From the NCBI RefSeq assembly GCF_000513195.1, contig NZ_CBVI010000023.1:86405-150404 (forward strand): 64,000 bases of DNA. The letters are read 5' to 3'. Under the pieces are notes generated by a model. The model saw only the letters and a list, made by a program, of their open reading frames with translations, searched no databases and was not told the DNA's origin. Source of the DNA: Bacteroides timonensis (GTDB lineage Bacteria; Bacteroidota; Bacteroidia; Bacteroidales; Bacteroidaceae). Within the stretch, counting starts at the first letter, position 1; each line of letters opens with the position of its first letter. Of this stretch, positions 59,750 through 64,000 are shown piece after piece. Both the position numbers and the translations under genes were made by a program.

Positions 59750-60832
59750 TTAACAGTTATCCAATGCAGTTTTCAAAAACGTAATTGATATATTTCGATA
59801 CTTTGCAATACATTCCTCCATTTCAATCCAATCTATTGACAAACATCGATCAATACGTGTAGAAGTCAGTTCTTGTGATGATTCAATCATTAAATCCATC
59901 AATCCAAACATTTCTAGTAATGAAGTAAAACGCGCTAAACCACGAGACCTATTTCCCATCACAATAAAAGGTTTTCTGAAAATAATAGAGAAAATACATC
60001 CATGATACGAATCTGTGAAAACAAAATCAGCATCCTTAAAAGCTTTCAACCAATTCTCAACGCTAGGCATTGAGGAAGTATTCAATTGAATTGAATAGGC
60101 TTTTTTCTGCAAGTCAGACTCTAATTTTCGAACGATAGAACCCTTTTCCGAAGTCATATCAAGTAAATAGCAAAATAAGTTGCCATTAAAAGCTATTGAT
60201 TCTGAGTCCCCTATCAATTTATCGTAATCTGCTTGACATAGAAGTAATGTAGGATCCAAAACGTGTACCGGAGGAACTGTTTGCCATTTATATACATCAC
60301 GAATCAGACCTATAGCAGAGGACTCACGTATTGAAACCGCATGAAATAACTTCAACAGATCACCACATATCTGAATTTCACTTGCTGAATATTCAGCTTT
60401 ATCTGTTCCAAAAGAAGCTGCATAGCTGATCTTTTTACATGCACTATTTTTCACAAAATCCAAATAATAATTCTCTATTGGATGAACATATAGAGGACGC
60501 CAAACTTGATCAGACCCTACTATTACAGCATCAAAATACTGCAATTTATCCAATCCTTTAACAGATCTAATTTCAGAGGTTCTAGGAGTTATGTATTTCA
60601 AAAAAAAAGGATTTATATTGCTATTTACTTTCTTTTTTCCTAAAATGAGTCTTAAAAAAGTTTTTATCTGACTTTTTATTATTACTTTTTTCTTTTTCTC
60701 TACAAAATCAACTTTATCAATGTATGTAACATCATGCCCTAAGCTTTTAAGTATAGATAATAAGGCATAACATTGGAGTACCCAACCATAATTTGCATTT
60801 TTATGAAGAGACAATAAACCTATTTTCATCAT
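59750..60832 (-). CDS. Polysaccharide pyruvyl transferase family protein
   Basis: 360 residues. Typical features of the PS_pyruv_trans domain: N-terminal GLLSLHKNANYGWVLQCYALLSIL, the VIVGSDQVWRP motif (about 100-110), ISYAASFGT, VSIRE and FTDSYHGCIFSIIF (about 270-283). Members transfer a pyruvyl ketal from phosphoenolpyruvate to a sugar, adding negative charge; some relatives act otherwise, so the reaction is probable, not proved. A second ATG (60829) could also be the start. Confidence 0.83.
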   Translation of the reverse strand: MMKIGLLSLHKNANYGWVLQCYALLSILKSLGHDVTYIDKVDFVEKKKKVIIKSQIKTFLRLILGKKKVNSNINPFFLKYITPRTSEIRSVKGLDKLQYFDAVIVGSDQVWRPLYVHPIENYYLDFVKNSACKKISYAASFGTDKAEYSASEIQICGDLLKLFHAVSIRESSAIGLIRDVYKWQTVPPVHVLDPTLLLCQADYDKLIGDSESIAFNGNLFCYLLDMTSEKGSIVRKLESDLQKKAYSIQLNTSSMPSVENWLKAFKDADFVFTDSYHGCIFSIIFRKPFIVMGNRSRGLARFTSLLEMFGLMDLMIESSQELTSTRIDRCLSIDWIEMEECIAKYRNISITFLKTALDNC

Positions 60833-60931
60833 TTCTTAAGTATAATCTTTGTTTTACTATTCAAAAGATGGTCTAACAGCCGCAATATATATTCCACACA
60901 GACAAATATTTAGTACAAAGCATCTTTATAG

Positions 60932-61480
60932 TTAAAATAGCCATTCAGCATCTTTCAACCTCGAATGCAATCTATCCTTCTCGCTCAGTATCACCTTATC
61001 TCCCGGTATCCCCCAGTCAATCCCCAAATCCGGATCATCCCACGCAATCGCCCCCTCGTTTTGCGGTGCATAAAAATTATCACATTTATACTGAAAAATA
61101 ACCTCTTCACTCAACACACTAAAACCGTGAGCAAAACCACGAGGTATAAAGAACTGACGATGATTTTCATCTGTCAACTCTACTGCTACATGCTGCCCAA
61201 AAGTGGGAGATTTTTTACAAATATCTACAGCCACATCAAGTACCGCTCCTTTCACAACACGCACCAATTTACTTTGAGCAAAAGGCGGCTTCTGAAAGTG
61301 CAAGCCACGAATGACTCCATAAGAAGATTTACTTTCATTATCCTGCACAAATACAGTATGACACACCTTTTCTACAAACTCTTTCTGATTAAATGACTCA
61401 AAGAAATAGCCACGAGCGTCCTTAAAAAGACGGGGTTCGATGATGACAACGCCATCTATCGGAGTCTTAATTACGTTCAT
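60932..61480 (-). CDS. rmlC: dTDP-4-dehydrorhamnose 3,5-epimerase
   Basis: 182 residues of the cupin-fold RmlC family: GYFFESFNQKEF, the catalytic His in VIRGLHFQKPP, KLVRVVKGAVLDVAVDI and FIPRGFAHGFSVLSE. It catalyses the third step of dTDP-L-rhamnose synthesis. rmlA, rmlB and rmlD are not in the window and must be elsewhere. It is the first gene of the minus-strand polysaccharide operon, with 163 bases of inverted-repeat-rich DNA upstream. Confidence 0.93.
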   Translation of the reverse strand: MNVIKTPIDGVVIIEPRLFKDARGYFFESFNQKEFVEKVCHTVFVQDNESKSSYGVIRGLHFQKPPFAQSKLVRVVKGAVLDVAVDICKKSPTFGQHVAVELTDENHRQFFIPRGFAHGFSVLSEEVIFQYKCDNFYAPQNEGAIAWDDPDLGIDWGIPGDKVILSEKDRLHSRLKDAEWLF

Positions 61481-61521
61481 TTTGATATGATTAAAATAAA
61501 ATGGATGGATTTTATACGGAC

Positions 61522-61587
61522 ACGACCGGTACGTATGCTTCTTATCCTATAAGCACTAATGATGCGGTCGTAAACGTTCCAACGTTT
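61522..61587. repeat. Inverted repeats upstream of rmlC
   Basis: ACGACCG (61522-61528) and CGGTCGT (61565-61571) are inverted copies 36 bases apart, and directly next is AAACGTT-CC-AACGTTT (61572-61587). I found no TAnnTTTG promoter box in the 61481-61643 gap; the nearest is a one-mismatch TAATCTTG on the minus strand. Confidence 0.5.
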
Positions 61588-61643
61588 CACAACCTACAAT
61601 AAAATTATACTACAAGATTACACTTTCAGGAAAATTATACTTT

Positions 61644-63212
61644 TCAATGAACCATCTCTATCTTCCAATCCCCCAGCGTCCTCCGCTCACTATCGAAATT
61701 AATCCCAACCTTGACCACCGGCAGACCGCACAGCGCAAAACGTTCGGGATAATTCTTCAGATTAATCTGATCCATGGCGGCATCGGCCGTTTTGTCCAGC
61801 TTCAGCTCTATCACGTAGAGAGCGGACAAACTACGCATCACCACATCCACACGACCGCGCGGAGTGCGCACTTCCACATCCACATACATACCCAGCAGAC
61901 TGAAAATTGTGTAGAGCAACGATTGGTAATGGCCTTCATAATCGGTATTGTCGCAATAAGGAATCGTAGAAAGAAATGTCTGCAACAAGCGCAGCCCATC
62001 ATCCAATCTCTCTTCATAGATAGCCTCGTACAGCAGAGCCACCGTGGTAAGCCCATCCATAGTATATTGATGCAAATAACCGGGCAACAAACTCTTCATC
62101 AAACCCAAGCGCACCTCTTTGTTGGGAATGTCCAGCAGATAAAGGTTTGTGATGGGAGAATAACCTTTTATCGTGATATAACCGCTTTGATAAAGCAACG
62201 GAGTGATATTCGTTATCCGCTCGGTAGGCGCATCAAAAGATTCAGCCAGCGCTTTCCGGTCTCCAATCTGTTGAGGAATTACATGATATTTATTCAACAT
62301 CTCTATCAGATAGGTAGGTGTGCCACTACCGAACCAATAAGAATTCATCTTGCCATCGGCAAAAGCGTTCAACAAGCTGAAAGGATTGTATATGTCGGGA
62401 GACGGCCAGGTGAAATGATAGCCGTCATAATTATCTTTCAATTTGGCAAGAACCTCGTCACGGGTCAATCCCATACGTGTCGCCAGTATATCCACGTCAT
62501 TATCCATCTGCGTCAGCATTTCTTCTTCACTGATACCGCAGATGGCCGCATACGGTCCATCCATACTGATGTTCTTAATATTATTCAATTCACTAAAGAT
62601 GCTCAATTGGGAAAACTTGGTGATGCCGGTGAGGAACACAAAACGCAGATAAGGATCGCAAGCTTTCAGCGGGCTGTAGAAATTACGCATCACATCCCGA
62701 AGCACAGGCAAATTCTTTTCTTCATGGACAACGTCGAGAAGAGGGGCGTCGTATTCATCAATGAGGACAACAACCTGACGGCCGGTTTGATGGCAAACGC
62801 GACGGATAAGTCCGGAAAAACGATCATTCAAGGTCACTTCCTCATTCACTTTACCGTACGTTTCTTCATATCTGTACAATTGAACGCTTAGCATTTGTTC
62901 CAAACGTTCCTTATCCACATGCTTTGCCATGCTCATGTCAAAATGAAGCACCGGATGCCGACTCCATTCCGTCTCCATCTTATCGATGGCAAGACCTTCG
63001 AACAACTCCTTCCGACCTTCAAAATAAGCATGCAACGTGCTGGTAAGCAAACTTTTCCCAAAACGACGAGGGCGGCTCAGAAATATATAGCTTGATGCGG
63101 AGTGCGTCATTTTATATACGTACTCCGTCTTGTCTATATACAAATAGTTACCTTCCCGTATCTTTTGGAAAGTCTGTATCCCTATCGGATAAAGTCGTCT
63201 TTGCTGTTCCAT
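61644..63212 (-). CDS. AAA-ATPase with PD-(D/E)XK-type C-terminus (AAA-ATPase_like family)
   Basis: 522 residues. N-terminal YPIGIQTFQKIREGNYLYIDKT leads to a degenerate Walker A, RPRRFGKSLL (about 48-57), and Walker B-like VVLIDEYDAPLL (about 148-159). The C-terminal domain ends with a nuclease-like VDVVMRSLSALYVIELKLD (about 455-473), carrying the D and ExK of the PD-(D/E)XK fold. These proteins occur in many copies in Bacteroides; a role in mobile-element or defence biology has been suggested but is not established. It lies upstream of the polysaccharide operon on the same strand. Confidence 0.85.
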   Translation of the reverse strand: MEQQRRLYPIGIQTFQKIREGNYLYIDKTEYVYKMTHSASSYIFLSRPRRFGKSLLTSTLHAYFEGRKELFEGLAIDKMETEWSRHPVLHFDMSMAKHVDKERLEQMLSVQLYRYEETYGKVNEEVTLNDRFSGLIRRVCHQTGRQVVVLIDEYDAPLLDVVHEEKNLPVLRDVMRNFYSPLKACDPYLRFVFLTGITKFSQLSIFSELNNIKNISMDGPYAAICGISEEEMLTQMDNDVDILATRMGLTRDEVLAKLKDNYDGYHFTWPSPDIYNPFSLLNAFADGKMNSYWFGSGTPTYLIEMLNKYHVIPQQIGDRKALAESFDAPTERITNITPLLYQSGYITIKGYSPITNLYLLDIPNKEVRLGLMKSLLPGYLHQYTMDGLTTVALLYEAIYEERLDDGLRLLQTFLSTIPYCDNTDYEGHYQSLLYTIFSLLGMYVDVEVRTPRGRVDVVMRSLSALYVIELKLDKTADAAMDQINLKNYPERFALCGLPVVKVGINFDSERRTLGDWKIEMVH

Positions 63213-63279
63213 ATCTTTCAGTTTACTTCGAAACCATCTTCAGTTCCCTTCGCTCAGATTACAAAGTTACGATAAAATT

Positions 63280-63393
63280 TCATCTAAACCATGCGTCCAT
63301 CAGGTATTTTTCCATAGCATAGCGACATTCGGTACACCGCTCCTCATCTGTATTCTCACGCAGATAGTGAAAGATCCGGATGTAATAGCTCAT
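63280..63393 (-). CDS. 37-residue ORF overlapping the small HTH-like gene
   Basis: A 38-codon ORF whose ATG overlaps the stop of the upstream gene (ATGA at 63393-63390). The peptide, beginning MSYYIRIFHYLRENTDEERC, is charged and probably helical, with Cys at about 20 and 23. No family is recognised. The overlap suggests co-translation, but length alone gives limited support. The rest of the 63213-63389 gap shows nothing else. Confidence 0.45.
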   Translation of the reverse strand: MSYYIRIFHYLRENTDEERCTECRYAMEKYLMDAWFR

Positions 63394-63542
63394 GCTAACG
63401 TCTCCCCAATTATCACCTGATAATACGTGCGATTACTAATTCCACAGCTCTCACACAATTCTTTTACCGGAATTCCGGAAACTTCACGGAGAAGGGCAAT
63501 GCTATCTCCCAAAGTCTTGTAAGTATAAACTACTTTTTTCAT
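63390..63542 (-). CDS. Small helix-turn-helix-like protein
   Basis: 50 residues from ATG 63542 (the longer frame to 63575 is less likely). The segment ALLREVSGIPVKELCESCGI followed by SNRTYYQVIIGETLA has the spacing of a helix-turn-helix of the Xre/IS-resolvase kind, but little else of a fold is present. It could be a tiny regulator or a truncated one. It is divergent from the gene at 63652, with a palindrome in between. Confidence 0.5.
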   Translation of the reverse strand: MKKVVYTYKTLGDSIALLREVSGIPVKELCESCGISNRTYYQVIIGETLA

Positions 63543-63578
63543 ATTCTTCTTTAAAATAATGTTAATATTTAACACGGA

Positions 63579-63596
63579 TTACCAACATGATGGTAA
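63579..63596. promoter_or_regulatory. Palindrome in the divergent intergenic region
   Basis: TTACCA-N6-TGGTAA (63579-63596) lies between the minus-strand HTH-like gene and the plus-strand gene at 63652. It is a plausible operator for the HTH-like protein; this is inferred from symmetry and position. Confidence 0.4.
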
Positions 63597-63651
63597 CACC
63601 GCTATTTTCTTTCTCCATAACTTCACCGCAAATTCTTAAAACAAACAAGCA

Positions 63652-63999
63652 ATGAAACCTCTCAAACCAACCCTCTCCATAGCGGAACTGCAAAAGACAA
63701 TCGGCCTCTGGAAAAGTCGCAAGATTACGGATTCGGTCATCCCAAAACTCTTGAACCTGTACCTCGGACTGACACCTTACATGAATGAAGGAAAGGCCTA
63801 TCCGGTGGAGAACTTCTACGAGATCAGTATAGCGCTGGCATTCAAGAACGCCAAGTTTCTCACGGAAGCCGTCAAACGATGCGGCTCATTCGGGATAATG
63901 CCCGAAAAAAACGCATATGGGATGAAATTATTTTACTCCCCACTCTGGGTGGGGAAGATTTCACAGGAAGAATTACCGGACGAATTTCCGGAAACTTAG
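63652..63999 (+). CDS. Hypothetical protein of 115 residues
   Basis: 115 residues with a stop one base before the window edge, so it is complete. No signal peptide or membrane segment. The N-terminus (LSIAELQKTIGLWKSRK) and middle (NFYEISIALAFKNAKFLTEAVKRCG) look helical; the C-terminus is acidic. I do not recognise the family. It is divergent from the small HTH-like gene and shares its intergenic palindrome. Confidence 0.6.
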   Translation: MKPLKPTLSIAELQKTIGLWKSRKITDSVIPKLLNLYLGLTPYMNEGKAYPVENFYEISIALAFKNAKFLTEAVKRCGSFGIMPEKNAYGMKLFYSPLWVGKISQEELPDEFPET

Positions 64000-64000
64000 T

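Noticed and set aside
61647..62891. Plus-strand ORF of 414 codons opposite the AAA-ATPase gene
   Set aside because: It is antisense to a recognisable AAA-ATPase with clear motifs, and its own translation is compositionally biased (His/Gln/Ile-rich) and matches no fold.

Overview
The window looks like chromosomal DNA of a gut Bacteroides, or a very close relative. Evidence for this is paired SusC/SusD outer-membrane genes, a one-protein hybrid two-component regulator, Porin_10 and OmpP1 outer-membrane proteins, reverse rubrerythrin beside a PerR-type repressor, and many promoters of the Bacteroides form TTTG-N19..21-TAnnTTTG. I saw no rRNA, tRNA, CRISPR array or insertion sequence.

Layout. 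1-8.0 kb: an orphan GH28 pectin-type enzyme; a TPR protein with a ferredoxin-dependent 2-oxoacid oxidoreductase operon that carries a previously uncalled 57-residue membrane peptide; then a porin and a solute-binding protein. 8.0-13.2 kb: NAD synthetase, a periplasmic-sensing histidine kinase, and a PerR-type repressor followed by reverse rubrerythrin, with a palindromic candidate operator. 13.3-35.3 kb: a xylan-type polysaccharide utilization locus. It has a hybrid two-component regulator (HTCS), a GH115 alpha-glucuronidase, two tandem SusC/SusD pairs, an XusE-like lipoprotein, a GH10-derived protein whose catalytic motifs are degenerate and which carries two inserted carbohydrate-binding repeats, and a GH30 glucuronoxylanase. 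The genes fit capture of glucuronoxylan at the surface, endo-cleavage by GH30, import by SusC, removal of (methyl)glucuronic acid by GH115 and sensing by the HTCS.

35.3-45.3 kb: an ECF sigma/anti-sigma operon with two envelope proteins, an MntA/HepT toxin-antitoxin pair, a guanine-deaminase-like enzyme, an AT-rich lipoprotein of unknown function, an OmpP1/FadL channel with a Gly/Tyr- and Ser/Arg-rich secreted partner, and PrmA behind a tandemly duplicated promoter region.

45.4-61.5 kb (all minus strand, clearly AT-richer): a surface polysaccharide locus. Reading 5' to 3' it encodes RmlC, a pyruvyltransferase-like protein, glycosyltransferases, a Wzy-like polymerase, a WbsX-like protein, UDP-glucose dehydrogenase, a three-enzyme route to a UDP-2-acetamido-2,6-dideoxy-L-hexose, a further GT4, a reductase and a WecA-type initiating transferase. 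No Wzx flippase is visible. Near its 3' end a ParE-type toxin-antitoxin module lies between fragments of two sugar-nucleotide genes, and a 33-residue membrane peptide overlaps both neighbours at stop/start codons.

61.6-64 kb: an AAA-ATPase with a PD-(D/E)XK-type C-terminus, a small HTH-like gene coupled to a 37-codon ORF, and a divergent unknown gene ending at the window edge. Start codons were moved inward for about a dozen genes on the basis of signal peptides, promoters or ribosome binding sites; each entry says so. All assignments come from reading sequence and recalling families; no database search was run.
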